Assembly (NCBI RefSeq): GCF_001423295.1
Contig: NZ_LMNG01000003.1
Span: 65,664-129,663, forward strand
DNA from: Methylobacterium sp. Leaf112
GTDB taxonomy: Bacteria; Pseudomonadota; Alphaproteobacteria; Rhizobiales; Beijerinckiaceae
DNA: 64,000 bases
Direction: 5' to 3'
The notes beneath the pieces are model-generated. The model was given only the letters and a program-made list of their open reading frames with translations. It did no database searches and was not told the origin of the DNA. This document shows positions 9,111 through 18,206 of this stretch, piece after piece (positions within the stretch are counted from its first letter, which is position 1; each line of letters starts with the position of its first letter). Position numbers and translations under genes: made by a program.

Positions 9111-11249
9111 TTAGAAGCGCGCCGTCAGGAAGATCCGCAGGTTGCGGCCCGGCAACAGGATCTCGTCTTTCTTGAACGAGGCCGAGTTGCGAATCCGATC
9201 GTCGAGGAGGTTGCGCCCCTGGAGGCCGAGGGTCACCTCGGTGGCACCGTAGAGGACGGGATCGAGGGGCTTGGTGTAGCTCACCTCGGCGCGCAGGTCG
9301 TCGAAGCCCGGCGTCATCGTCTCGATGGGGGCGACCTCCGTGTGAGCGAAGGCGTGGAGCAGGTTCACCCGGGCGAACCAACCGTCGGCGCGCACGAACA
9401 GGCCGCCGCCGACACGGTGGGGCGGGATGCGCGGCACGAAGGTGCCGTCGTCGAACCGGGCGCGGACGAAATCGTACTGGGCGTCGAGGCCGGCCCAGCC
9501 GTTGCCCACGGGCAGGAGGTCGAGCTGCGCGCCGATCTCGGCGCCGTAGAAGGTCGCGTTGCGCTGGGAATAGACGATCTGTTGCAACTCGTCGTCGCTG
9601 CCGCATGAGGCGAAATCGTCGCCGCAGCGGCGTCCCGTGTCGCGCTTGTAGATGAAGCCGGTGTAGCGGGTGTAGTAGCCGGTGGCGTCGAGACGCAGCG
9701 GCCCCTCGGCGCGGCGAAGGCTGGCTTCCACGGTCCGGGCACGTTCCTTCTTCAGGGCGGCGTTGCCGATCTCGAAGGTCTCCGTGGCATCGTGGGCCCC
9801 GCGGGAATAGAGTTCGAAAGCCGTCGGCGCACGCTCGACGAAGCTCCCATTCAGGCTGGCGACGAACCCGTACGGCAGATCCTGCAGCGCACCGAAGCTG
9901 ATGCTTTTCGGTGCGAATCGGCGGCGTCGACCGTAGGACAGCGGGTCCTCGCCCTCGATCGGTCGATAGTCGCCGGGAAACTGGGTGGCGGTGCCCGCGG
10001 AGCGATCTCCCTCGATTCGGCCGGCGGCCTGGAAGCGCAGGCCGTTGCCCACGGCCAATTCCTCGAAGAGGTACACGGCGTTGCTGCGTGAATCCGTCGG
10101 CGCCAGCAGGCCACCCGCCTCGCCGGCGGTGCCGAGGGTGCGGCGTCCGGCTTGCAGACCGAGCGCCCCCGTCAGGGTCCCGAGGGCGGTGAAGACCGGC
10201 ACGTGCTGGAACTCGATCCGGGCCTCCGCTTCCCGGTTCTTGAAGGTGGCCTGGATGCCGTCGCGGCCGTCCTCGCCGATCCCGGTTTCGTCGTGGCGAT
10301 AGACGGACCCGCCGACCCAGAAGCGGATCGCCGCGATGGGACCGTCGAGGGGGCGGAACTCGCCGCGGGCCAGCAGGCGGTCCTGCCGCGGATCGAGGCG
10401 CGTGCGGTTCTCCGCCGCCGAACCGCCGGGGATCTGATAGAGCGCATCGTAGTGACTGTAGGACAGGCCGACGAAGCCACGGTCGCCGATGAACGACATT
10501 CCGACGGAGCCGCCCTGGGACTCGTTGGCGGAGTTGCGCTGGATGCCGAGCGGCGTGGCGTAGCTGTCCGCCGCCGTCCTGAACCCGTCGGCGTGAACCG
10601 CGACGTTGCCCGCTCCGGCATCCACCGTGACGGCGCCGAGACGACCGTTGTCGACGGTGGAATACCCCGTGGTTGCCGACCCGGAGATGCCGCGCTCGGG
10701 GATGAAGGTCGGGACGCGGTTGTTCTCGACGCTGACCACCCCGCCGATGGCCTGGGAGCCGAACCGGAGGGACGCCGGCCCCCGGATCACCTCGATCCGA
10801 TTGGCCACCAGCGGATTGATGGGGACGCCGTGATCCTCGCCGAGTTCCGAGACGTCCTGGATGCCGACGCCGTTTTCCTGAATCCGGACCCGGTTGTTGT
10901 CGAGGCCGCGGATGATCGGACGGCTCGCGGCGCCGGGCGCGTAGGTCGAGGCCGAGATCCCGGGCCGGTCGGCGAGGGCGTCGCCCAGGGTCCGAGGCTG
11001 ATCGCGGGCGATCTGGTCGGCGGTCACCACGGTGACGGGCGAGAAGGTGTTGGTCGCCACCGGCAGGATCCCGACCGGCGGCGCGGTAGCCAAGCCGTTG
11101 CCGCGAAGGGGGACGATGGGGCTCGGGGATGTGACGCTGAGTTCGGACAGCGTCGTCTCGGCCTGCTGGGCCATGGCACCGGAGGACGCGAGGCCAGCAC
11201 CGGCGATGACCGTTCCTGCGAGCATGCTCTTCGAGAAACCGGACCGCAT
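9111..11249 (-). CDS. TonB-dependent outer-membrane receptor (ZnuD-like)
   Basis: A 712-residue receptor from ATG 11249 (a GTG four codons upstream is possible). The signal peptide ends about GAMAQQA. A plug domain follows (VTVVTADQIARDQPRTLGDALADRPG; VIRGPASLRFGSQAIGGVVSV), then a 22-strand-type barrel ending in the terminal phenylalanine LTARF expected for BAM recognition. The motif EDHGVPINPLVANRIEVIRG and the short two-cysteine loop (RRCGDDFASCGSDDE) resemble ZnuD-type zinc or heme receptors. Such receptors import metal complexes with energy from TonB-ExbBD. The substrate is inferred; zinc is the best guess, and the upstream DNA holds a possible metal-regulator half-site. Confidence 0.9.
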   Translation of the reverse strand: MRSGFSKSMLAGTVIAGAGLASSGAMAQQAETTLSELSVTSPSPIVPLRGNGLATAPPVGILPVATNTFSPVTVVTADQIARDQPRTLGDALADRPGISASTYAPGAASRPIIRGLDNNRVRIQENGVGIQDVSELGEDHGVPINPLVANRIEVIRGPASLRFGSQAIGGVVSVENNRVPTFIPERGISGSATTGYSTVDNGRLGAVTVDAGAGNVAVHADGFRTAADSYATPLGIQRNSANESQGGSVGMSFIGDRGFVGLSYSHYDALYQIPGGSAAENRTRLDPRQDRLLARGEFRPLDGPIAAIRFWVGGSVYRHDETGIGEDGRDGIQATFKNREAEARIEFQHVPVFTALGTLTGALGLQAGRRTLGTAGEAGGLLAPTDSRSNAVYLFEELAVGNGLRFQAAGRIEGDRSAGTATQFPGDYRPIEGEDPLSYGRRRRFAPKSISFGALQDLPYGFVASLNGSFVERAPTAFELYSRGAHDATETFEIGNAALKKERARTVEASLRRAEGPLRLDATGYYTRYTGFIYKRDTGRRCGDDFASCGSDDELQQIVYSQRNATFYGAEIGAQLDLLPVGNGWAGLDAQYDFVRARFDDGTFVPRIPPHRVGGGLFVRADGWFARVNLLHAFAHTEVAPIETMTPGFDDLRAEVSYTKPLDPVLYGATEVTLGLQGRNLLDDRIRNSASFKKDEILLPGRNLRIFLTARF

Positions 11250-11263
11250 CACGCCTCGCACGA

Positions 11264-11305
11264 CAAATGTTATGTTGTTTCATTGCGCGAACGGAATAAC
11301 GTTAC
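11264..11305 (-). promoter_or_regulatory. Possible metal-responsive control region of the TonB receptor
   Basis: Directly upstream of the receptor start are an AT-rich half-site AAATGTTATG (11265-11274) and, 16 bp further, GAATAACGTTAC (11294-11305). These resemble the ATGTTAT / ATAAC arms of alphaproteobacterial Zur boxes, but the spacing is too wide for one canonical box. The evidence is weak. Confidence 0.25.
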
Positions 11306-11519
11306 AAGAGAAACGTGGTCACCCTCGGCGAGCGTCGCCCATCTGTTGCACCGATGCATCAGCTGCCGACGTGGCAGGGTCCTTTTCGACACTGCATGCC
11401 GGCTCGAGATCGTAGATTCGGCCCTTTCCGCACAAGCGCCGGTAGCCGGAATCATGCGTCGGACGCTGTGACGCGCGTGCAGTGCGGAACCGGTGAACCA
11501 CCGTGGGCATTGCGCCTGC

Positions 11520-11795
11520 ATGCCCGTCTCGAACCACGACCGCATCGGCACCTCGCCGAGCCCCGATCCCTCGCGCGCAGCCGGCGGGCTGCAGGTCAGC
11601 GTCGATCTGAATCTGTGCCAAGCCTACGCTCAGTGCTGCTACGCGGCGCCTGAGCATTTCGTGCTGCACGGGGCCGAGGCGCTTCACTACGATCCGGCGC
11701 CGTCGGCGGCGGCGCGCCAATCCATCGAGCGCGCCCGCGTCGCGTGCCCGGTCCAGGCGATCCTCGTCGAGGATGCCGGAAGCGGCCGCTCGTGA
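11520..11795 (+). CDS. Single-cluster ferredoxin of P450 operon ([3Fe-4S] type)
   Basis: A 91-residue ferredoxin; after about 25 variable residues comes VSVDLNLCQAYAQCCYAAPE, ending ACPVQAILVED. Cluster cysteines are C33, C39 and C76 (CP motif). The residue that would be the middle cysteine of a [4Fe-4S] motif is Y36 (CxxYxxC), so a [3Fe-4S] cluster is expected, as in many bacterial P450-partner ferredoxins. C40 is extra. Its stop overlaps the GTG start of the reductase (GTGA), so the two are co-translated. It should carry single electrons from the reductase to the P450. Confidence 0.9.
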   Translation: MPVSNHDRIGTSPSPDPSRAAGGLQVSVDLNLCQAYAQCCYAAPEHFVLHGAEALHYDPAPSAAARQSIERARVACPVQAILVEDAGSGRS

Positions 11796-13072
11796 GCCAG
11801 GATCACCTCGTCGTCGTGGGTGCGTCGCTGGCCGGATTGCGCGGGGCGGAAGCCGCCCGCAAGGCAGGCTTTGCCGGCCGCCTCACCATCGTCGGCGCGG
11901 AGCCCCACCGGCCGTACGACCGTCCACCCCTGTCGAAACAGGTCCTCGGCGGTTCGGTGGCGCCCGGTGCCACGACCCTTCCGATCCTCGAACCGCTCGA
12001 TGCCGAGTGGCGTCTGGGATCGGCCGTCACCAGCCTCGACAGGATTGGGCGGACCATCGATCTCGAAGGCGGTGAGCGCATCGCCTACGATCGCCTCCTC
12101 ATCGCCACGGGCGCCCGGCCACGACCCTGGCCGGACGCGGCGCAAAACGATCTCGCAGGGATTCATACCCTGCGTGGGCGGGACGACGCGGCGGCCCTGC
12201 GTTCCGCGCTCGCGGCACGGCCCGAGCGTGTCCTGGTCGTCGGCGGCGGATTCATCGGCTGTGAGGTCGCCGCCGCCTGCCGTGACCTCGATCTGCCGGT
12301 CACCCTGGTGGAGACCGGCCCGACGGTCCTGGCGGCAATCCTCGGCGTCCACCTCGGCTCCGTCGTCGCGGCCCTACACGAGGCGCGCGGTGTCGATCTG
12401 CGCTTCGGCAGCGAGGTCGAGGCGTTCGAGGACGACGGCACCGGCCATGTGGTGCGTGCGCGCTTCGCGGACGGACGGACGCTGGAGACAGGGTGCGTGG
12501 TGGTGGCCTTGGGGGCCATCCGCAACACCGAATGGCTCGCCGGTTCGGGCCTCGCCTTCGACGAGGGGGGAGTCGATTGCGACGCGGACGGATACGTCCT
12601 CGACGCGGAAGGTCGCCCCGACCGGGCGATCGCGGCCGCTGGCGACGTGGCGCGCTTTCCCCACCCCCTCTACGACGGGCGCTTTGTCGCCCTTGAGCAT
12701 TGGGGGCATGCCGCGGCGCAAGGCGCCCACGCCGCACGTCTGCTCGTGGGACGCGGGACCGGCGAAGCCTACGCCGAGGTACCGGCCTTCTGGTCCTCTC
12801 AGGGCGGACTGACGATCAAGTCCGTCGGACTGACGGAGGGGGCGGACGGCCTCGTCATCGCCCAGGGCGACCCGAAGACCGGCCGGTTTCTCGCCCTATA
12901 CGGCCGCGCAGGTCGCTGCATCGCGGCCGTCTCCTTCGATTCCGTACGCTGGCTTCCGGCCTATGCCGAGATGGTGGCGTCCCGGGCGCCGTTTCCGCCC
13001 CCTGGGGGCGCGGTGGACCAGGGTGGCCTAACCATGCTGACGCCGGGGTTTCCCGGAGAGGACGATCGATGA
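11792..13072 (+). CDS. FAD-dependent ferredoxin reductase
   Basis: A 426-residue flavoprotein of the putidaredoxin-reductase type. The FAD Rossmann motif is VVGASLAGLRGAEAARKAGF near the N terminus, the NAD(P)H-binding motif VVGGGFIGCEVAAACRDL lies at about residues 150-167, and the second FAD motif is in AIAAAGDVARF. The start is GTG 11792, overlapping the ferredoxin stop; its own stop overlaps the P450 start (ATGA). It oxidises NAD(P)H and reduces the neighbouring ferredoxin. Confidence 0.95.
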   Translation: MSQDHLVVVGASLAGLRGAEAARKAGFAGRLTIVGAEPHRPYDRPPLSKQVLGGSVAPGATTLPILEPLDAEWRLGSAVTSLDRIGRTIDLEGGERIAYDRLLIATGARPRPWPDAAQNDLAGIHTLRGRDDAAALRSALAARPERVLVVGGGFIGCEVAAACRDLDLPVTLVETGPTVLAAILGVHLGSVVAALHEARGVDLRFGSEVEAFEDDGTGHVVRARFADGRTLETGCVVVALGAIRNTEWLAGSGLAFDEGGVDCDADGYVLDAEGRPDRAIAAAGDVARFPHPLYDGRFVALEHWGHAAAQGAHAARLLVGRGTGEAYAEVPAFWSSQGGLTIKSVGLTEGADGLVIAQGDPKTGRFLALYGRAGRCIAAVSFDSVRWLPAYAEMVASRAPFPPPGGAVDQGGLTMLTPGFPGEDDR

Positions 13073-14316
13073 GCGACGCGACCCTGTTCGAACAGGCCAA
13101 GGACGAGGCCAACCGCGTCGATCCCTATCCGCTGTTCGCCCGCCTGCGCGAGACCCCCGTATCGCGTCAATCCGACGGCACCTACGTCGTCGCGACACAC
13201 GCGGCGATCACCCGGTTGCTGCACGATCCGCGCGTCAGCTCCGAGACCCTGCCGCCGGCCGACCGGCCGAAGACCGGCAATCCGATCTCCGACTGGATCG
13301 TCAAGCCGATCCGCGATCGGATCACCGATACGCACCGGCCGTTCATCTTCCGCGATCCGCCCGACCACGACACCCTGCGCCGGGCGGTGATGCACGAGTT
13401 CACGCAGGCGCGCGTCCAGGCGCTGCGCGACCGTTCGCACGGTCTCGTCGATGAGATCCTGGACAAGCATGCCGGGTCGCGGAGCTTCGATATCGTCGAC
13501 GATCTCGCCTATCCGCTGCCGGTGACCATCATCTGCGAATTGCTCGGGATCCCGACGGAGGACGAACCGCAGTTTCACGGCTGGGCGACGCAACTCGCCA
13601 CGGCGCTCGAACCCGACACCATGGCGGACAAGGAGGCCCGCTCTGAGAACAGCCGGACCTTCGAGACCATCTCCGACTACATGACGGGCCTGATCAAGGA
13701 GAAGCGCCGGCATCCCAAGGACGACATGCTGTCGGGGCTTGCCGTCGCGGGCGTTCAGGGTGTGCCGCAGATGGGGGATTACGATCTCATTGCGACGTCG
13801 ATCCTGATGCTCGTGGCGGGTCACGAGACCACCGTGAACCTGATCACCAACGCCATGCTGGCGCTCCTGCGGAATCCCGATGAGCTGGTGCGCCTGCGCG
13901 ACGACCCCGCCCGTGCGCCGCGCCTCATCGAGGAAGTCCAGCGCTACGATCCGCCCGTGCAATTCCGAACCCGACGGGCCCTCACGGATATCGCCATCGG
14001 CGGCGTGACGATCCCGGAGGGCGCTGACATCGTTCTTCTCCTCGCATCGGGCAACCGCGATCCGGCGGTCTTCACGGAGCCCGATCGCTTCGATCCCGAT
14101 CGGAGCGGAGTCCGTCATCTCGGCTTCGGCGGGGGACTGCACTATTGCGTCGGGGCACCGCTCGCCCGCTTCGAGGCGGAGGCCGCTCTGACAGCCCTGG
14201 CTCGCCGCCTCCGCAACCCACGCCTCCCGGCCGATCCGCCTCCATACCGGCCCGGCTCGGCCTTGCGCGGGCCGAAACACCTCAGGCTCGCCATCGATGG
14301 CATTGCCCCGTCCTGA
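13069..14316 (+). CDS. Cytochrome P450 (class I, bacterial CYP)
   Basis: A 415-residue soluble P450. Diagnostic motifs: I-helix AGHETT (residues 250-255, acid/threonine pair for oxygen activation), K-helix ExxR in EEVQRYDPP, and the heme-binding loop FGGGLHYCVGAPLAR with axial cysteine C360. There is no membrane anchor. It is the third gene of a tightly overlapping ferredoxin-reductase-P450 operon, a self-contained monooxygenase system. Size and motifs fit bacterial CYPs acting on terpenoids, fatty acids or xenobiotics; the substrate cannot be read from sequence. Confidence 0.96.
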   Translation: MSDATLFEQAKDEANRVDPYPLFARLRETPVSRQSDGTYVVATHAAITRLLHDPRVSSETLPPADRPKTGNPISDWIVKPIRDRITDTHRPFIFRDPPDHDTLRRAVMHEFTQARVQALRDRSHGLVDEILDKHAGSRSFDIVDDLAYPLPVTIICELLGIPTEDEPQFHGWATQLATALEPDTMADKEARSENSRTFETISDYMTGLIKEKRRHPKDDMLSGLAVAGVQGVPQMGDYDLIATSILMLVAGHETTVNLITNAMLALLRNPDELVRLRDDPARAPRLIEEVQRYDPPVQFRTRRALTDIAIGGVTIPEGADIVLLLASGNRDPAVFTEPDRFDPDRSGVRHLGFGGGLHYCVGAPLARFEAEAALTALARRLRNPRLPADPPPYRPGSALRGPKHLRLAIDGIAPS

Positions 14317-14484
14317 GGCGACAGTCTTGAGGCGTCCCGGCCACACCGGGGCGCAAACTCGCCGCCCCGCACGGGAATCCCCACGACCGAGATAGGCGTG
14401 CCTTGCGGCCATCGCATTTGACGGTGAGGCACCCAGCACAGGGGCCGTGTCCACGACCCCGAGATGTTCGGGATTTGCCACAAG

Positions 14485-15087
14485 ATGCCGCGTCCGCTCC
14501 TGTCGACCGTCGCCGTCCTGGCGCTCACTGCCGGCCTCGGCGCCTGCGCTTCGTCGCGCCTGGAAGGCCAGCCCCGCAACCGTGGGCTCGGGCCTCAGGC
14601 CGCCCTGGATATGTCGGTGCCGGCCATGCCCTCCGCCCCCATCACGTCCGCGCCTCTGGCACCCCCGCCGGGGGCAGCCGCCGCCGTGGACGCCCCTCCG
14701 CCCGTCGGTGCGGACGTCGCCGTGGTACCCGCGACCCCCGTCATCGCGCCCGAGCCGAGCGTGGCGTCCGTCGCCCCGCCGGCTCCGCCGCCCGTGGTGG
14801 TGGCTTCGGGGCGATCCTCCGTGGTTGGCAACTGGACCGCCAAGGACGCGACGGGCGCGAGCTGCAGGGTGTCCCTGTCGAGCGCCCCGGCCCTCGATCT
14901 CTACAAGGCCAGCGCCGCCGCCTGTCCGAACAAGGATCTGTCCAAGGTGACCGCCTGGGATTACCGCGACGGTGAGGTCTACCTCTATCAGCCGGGCGGC
15001 ACCGTGACGGCCCGCCTGCGTCAGGGCGGCGGCGCCCTCGATGGGGCGCTTTCGAAGTCCGGCGCGTCCCTGGCGATGGTGCGCTGA
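14485..15087 (+). CDS. Lipoprotein with AprI/Inh-type protease inhibitor domain
   Basis: A 200-residue lipoprotein from ATG 14485 (an ATG at 14464 is possible). The signal peptide ends in lipobox LGAC with the lipidated cysteine at C21. A proline/alanine-rich linker (about 45-115) leads to a C-terminal domain of about 85 residues: VVGNWTAKDATGASCRVSL ... AACPNKDLSKVTAWDYRDGEVYLY. The WxxxxxxGxxCxVxL pattern and the paired cysteines fit the AprI/Inh metalloprotease inhibitor (Omp19-like) family. It likely protects envelope proteins from proteases. It is convergent with the outer-membrane barrel gene. Confidence 0.75.
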   Translation: MPRPLLSTVAVLALTAGLGACASSRLEGQPRNRGLGPQAALDMSVPAMPSAPITSAPLAPPPGAAAAVDAPPPVGADVAVVPATPVIAPEPSVASVAPPAPPPVVVASGRSSVVGNWTAKDATGASCRVSLSSAPALDLYKASAAACPNKDLSKVTAWDYRDGEVYLYQPGGTVTARLRQGGGALDGALSKSGASLAMVR

Positions 15088-15097
15088 AGCCGGCGCG

Positions 15098-16819
15098 TCA
15101 GGGGTTCACCCGCAGACCGAGCAGCCACGTGTTGGAGTGGAAGCTCGACGTGGCGATCGAACTGTCGACCTGCTGGTAGACGTAGGTGCCGCGCATGGTC
15201 AGCCACCGGTTGAAGCGGTAGTCGATCCGCGCCGTACCGGAGAATCCACGGTCGGAGATGTTCACCCGGTCGTAGTCGCTGGCCACGAAGGTGAGCCCGC
15301 CGATGAGCGAGAGGTTGCGCAAGAGATCGTGCTGGACTTCCAGTGTGACGGCCTGGGTACGCACGCCGCTGGAGCCCGCGACGGACGTCTCGACGATCCC
15401 CGCCGTCGCGTTGAGACGAACCGCCGTGAGGGGACTGACCGTCCACAGCAGGGATGCGTTGAGGACCGGAGCGGTGAGGTCGCGCAGGTTCGGGTCGTTG
15501 TAGGTGCGGTGCTGCAACCCGGCCGAGACCTCGCCCGCGAGGAAGCGCGTCAGTGCGATGCTGCTGCCCGCCGAGAGGGTCAGCCCATCGGAAGCGCGCC
15601 GCGTGCCGGTGGAATCGACCCGCTGGTCGTAGACGCGGGTGTCGGCGAGAACGTCGACGAACGGCGTGAGGCTGGGCGAGATCTCGTAGCCGGCCCGGAG
15701 CTGCAGGCCGTACTGGTTCAGGTTGCGGTCGCTCTGGGTGATGATCGTGCCATCGGTCAGTCGGGCATCCTCGAACTGCGAACGATCGAGGAGGCCGCGC
15801 AGCGAGACCTGGACGCGATTGAACACCTCCGTCACGCCGACCGTGGTTCCGTAGCTCATGACGAGGGGGCGCGTCGCCGCGCCGATGTTGAGGTCGGGCG
15901 TGCCGGTGCGTTGCGTCTCGATGAGAAAGCGGCCTTCGACGTCGACGCGGGTGTCGCGGTTGGCGTCGATCCGCAATCGGGTCACGCCGAGGCCGTTGGG
16001 CCGGCTCGCCGCGTCGTTGTCCGGAAACTCGAGGTACGAGCCGCGCAACTCGCCGGTCAACTGGCTCGACGACCAGTCGCTGCGAAAGGCGAGATCCGCT
16101 TCCGTTCGCAGCGCCACCGACGGCCTGACGGCCTGACGCGTGGTTTGATCGGGGTTGGTGTCGTAGCCGAAGCTCTGCTCGAAGCCCGGCAGGAACGTGA
16201 AGGTGCCGAGCTTGATCCCGAGTGGGGCATAGGCCGGGTCGACGGCCAACGGCTGGCGCAGGCTGCCGCCGAAAAGGAAGCCCGGGGTCTGGATTCCGGC
16301 GAGCGGCAGAAGCGTGGGAAGGGAGGTCGGGAGGGGGACGCCGACCACGGGCGTCCGGATGACCGGGGTGAGCCGGAGATCGGTGGGCGATGTCTGAGTG
16401 ATCTGGCGCGTGATCCGGGTCGTGGCCGATCCAAAACGGCGGGCCGGCGCCGCTCGACGACGGAGCACGGCGCCGAGGTCACGGTTGTTCGGTCCGCTCG
16501 ACGCACCGGACACCCGCGTACCGCCAGCCGCGCGGTTCGGGATCCGCAGTCCGGCTCCGGACTCTCCCCCCGCTGCATCGCCGCTTCCCGCTACACCCGC
16601 ACCGCTATCGGAAGCCGGCGGGATGCGTGGCGAGGCAGCGTCGGTTGCCGTTGCGTCGGCGAGGGGGTCGGTCTGGGCCGTGGTGCCGAAGCTCGGAGCC
16701 GTGTTGCCGCGCGAGACCTGCGCCGCGACGGTGCCGGTGCCGGCGAGGACGGCCACCGCCGTCAGGGCGAGGCCGGGCAGGCTCCGCTTTCGCCACTCAC
16801 CCGTCGGCCGCACACGCAT
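15098..16819 (-). CDS. Outer-membrane beta-barrel protein
   Basis: A 573-residue protein from ATG 16819. The signal peptide (RSLPGLALTAVAVLAGTGTVAAQ) is followed by a low-complexity segment of about 110 residues rich in Gly/Ala/Arg, then about 400 residues of alternating amphipathic strands (for example LRTEADLAFRSDWSSSQLTGELRGSYLEF; QYGLQLRAGYEISPSLTPFVDVLADTRVYD) typical of the DUF560/BBP2-like outer-membrane barrels found near exopolysaccharide genes. The next genes (kdsD and a GT61 glycosyltransferase) also concern surface sugars, so a role in polysaccharide export or surface structure is plausible but unproven. Confidence 0.8.
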   Translation of the reverse strand: MRVRPTGEWRKRSLPGLALTAVAVLAGTGTVAAQVSRGNTAPSFGTTAQTDPLADATATDAASPRIPPASDSGAGVAGSGDAAGGESGAGLRIPNRAAGGTRVSGASSGPNNRDLGAVLRRRAAPARRFGSATTRITRQITQTSPTDLRLTPVIRTPVVGVPLPTSLPTLLPLAGIQTPGFLFGGSLRQPLAVDPAYAPLGIKLGTFTFLPGFEQSFGYDTNPDQTTRQAVRPSVALRTEADLAFRSDWSSSQLTGELRGSYLEFPDNDAASRPNGLGVTRLRIDANRDTRVDVEGRFLIETQRTGTPDLNIGAATRPLVMSYGTTVGVTEVFNRVQVSLRGLLDRSQFEDARLTDGTIITQSDRNLNQYGLQLRAGYEISPSLTPFVDVLADTRVYDQRVDSTGTRRASDGLTLSAGSSIALTRFLAGEVSAGLQHRTYNDPNLRDLTAPVLNASLLWTVSPLTAVRLNATAGIVETSVAGSSGVRTQAVTLEVQHDLLRNLSLIGGLTFVASDYDRVNISDRGFSGTARIDYRFNRWLTMRGTYVYQQVDSSIATSSFHSNTWLLGLRVNP

Positions 16820-17076
16820 CACGGACCATCGTCCTTCGAGGCGAAGCCGGACGTCCCCACATCCGGGAGCGCCCCGGCCTCGGGGGGATCGCCCCGTTGG
16901 AAACGGGTGGATCATGGTTAAAACCGCTACAACCGACAGGGTTAATGCGGCGTCAACGGCGCTTCCCGACGGGGCGCCGTCCTCGGCGCCCGGGCCGCCG
17001 TGCGACCACATTCGCGCGCCATAGGCGCGGCATGGAGGACCGCCGGACGGCCTCGGGTTCAAGGAGACGGGGTGGA

Positions 17077-18105
17077 ATGCCGCCAGCGAACACGGCCCTG
17101 GACGGGGCGTCGGCGATTGATGGTGCGATCGACGGTGTGACGCCGGCCATGGCTTCCGCCCTGCGCACCATCGGAACCGAGCGCGATGGGCTCGCGTGCC
17201 TGATGGAGGCCATCGGCAACGGTCTCGGCGATCCGTTCACGGCGGCAGTGGCTCGCCTCAGCCGTGCCAAGGGCCGGGCGATCCTTACGGGAATGGGCAA
17301 GTCCGGTCATATCGGACGCAAGATCGCCGCGACCTTCGCATCCACCGGAACGCCGGCCCTCTACGTTCATCCGGCGGAGGCGAGCCATGGGGACCTCGGG
17401 ATGATCCAGCCCGAGGACGTCGTGGTGGCGCTGTCGTGGTCGGGCGAGACCACGGAACTCGCCGACATCATCGGCTACGCCCGTCGCTACCGTGTCGGCC
17501 TCATCGCCATCACGGCCAATCCGGGCTCAACCCTCGGACGGGAGGCCGATGTCTGCCTGACCCTGCCGAAAGCCCGCGAGGCCTGCCCCAATGGGCTCGC
17601 CCCCACCACGTCGACGGCCATGCAGTTGGCACTGGGCGACGCGCTGGCCGTCGCGTTGCTCGAAGCCCGCGGCTTCTCGGCCCGTGAATTCGGCATCTAC
17701 CATCCGGGCGGCCGCCTTGGCGCATCCCTGCGTCAGGTCCGGGAGGTGATGCACACGGGAGAGCGCCTGCCCGTGGTTCCGCGCGGCACGCCCATGCGCG
17801 CGGCCATCCGCGAAATCGACGCCAAGGGCTTCGGCTCGGTCCTCGTGGTCGATCACGAAGGGCGACTCGCCGGCATCGTCACCGACGGCGACCTGCGCCG
17901 CAATGTCTTCCGCAGCGACCTCGACAGCCTCGCCGTCGAAGCCCTGATGAGCGGGACGCCGCGCACGGTGGTGCCGGAAACCCTTCTGGCGAAGGCCCTC
18001 GAGATCCAGGAATCGATGAAGATCACCACCCTGGTGGTGATCGAGGACGGTCGCCCCGTGGGCCTCGTCCACTACCACGACCTTCTGCGCGCCGGCGTCG
18101 CCTGA
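17077..18105 (+). CDS. kdsD: Arabinose-5-phosphate isomerase (KdsD/KpsF family)
   Basis: A 342-residue protein from ATG 17077, chosen for its AAGGAG ribosome-binding site (17061-17066). An N-terminal SIS domain (TGMGKSGHIGRKIAATFASTG; SWSGETTEL; ITANPGSTL) is followed by the conserved EFGIYHPGGRLG linker and two CBS domains (GSVLVVD...IVTDGDLRR; ITTLVVIEDGRPVG...HDLL). It converts D-ribulose 5-phosphate to D-arabinose 5-phosphate, the first step of Kdo synthesis for lipopolysaccharide. Length and domain order match E. coli KdsD. Confidence 0.95.
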   Translation: MPPANTALDGASAIDGAIDGVTPAMASALRTIGTERDGLACLMEAIGNGLGDPFTAAVARLSRAKGRAILTGMGKSGHIGRKIAATFASTGTPALYVHPAEASHGDLGMIQPEDVVVALSWSGETTELADIIGYARRYRVGLIAITANPGSTLGREADVCLTLPKAREACPNGLAPTTSTAMQLALGDALAVALLEARGFSAREFGIYHPGGRLGASLRQVREVMHTGERLPVVPRGTPMRAAIREIDAKGFGSVLVVDHEGRLAGIVTDGDLRRNVFRSDLDSLAVEALMSGTPRTVVPETLLAKALEIQESMKITTLVVIEDGRPVGLVHYHDLLRAGVA

Positions 18106-18206
18106 CGGCGAGAGCATCGGCCCGCAGGGTGGAAACGGGCTACGCGGGGAACCGGTACAACGACGGGTTCGGGCGTCGTCGCGGAGACGGTAAGCAGGAC
18201 GATGCC

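Noticed and set aside
10152..11471. 439-codon plus-strand frame
   Set aside because: Antisense to the TonB receptor, whose plug and barrel motifs are clear.
12961..14481. 506-codon minus-strand frame
   Set aside because: Antisense to the P450 with its intact heme motif.
15041..16921. 626-codon plus-strand frame
   Set aside because: Antisense to the outer-membrane barrel, which has a signal peptide and strand pattern.
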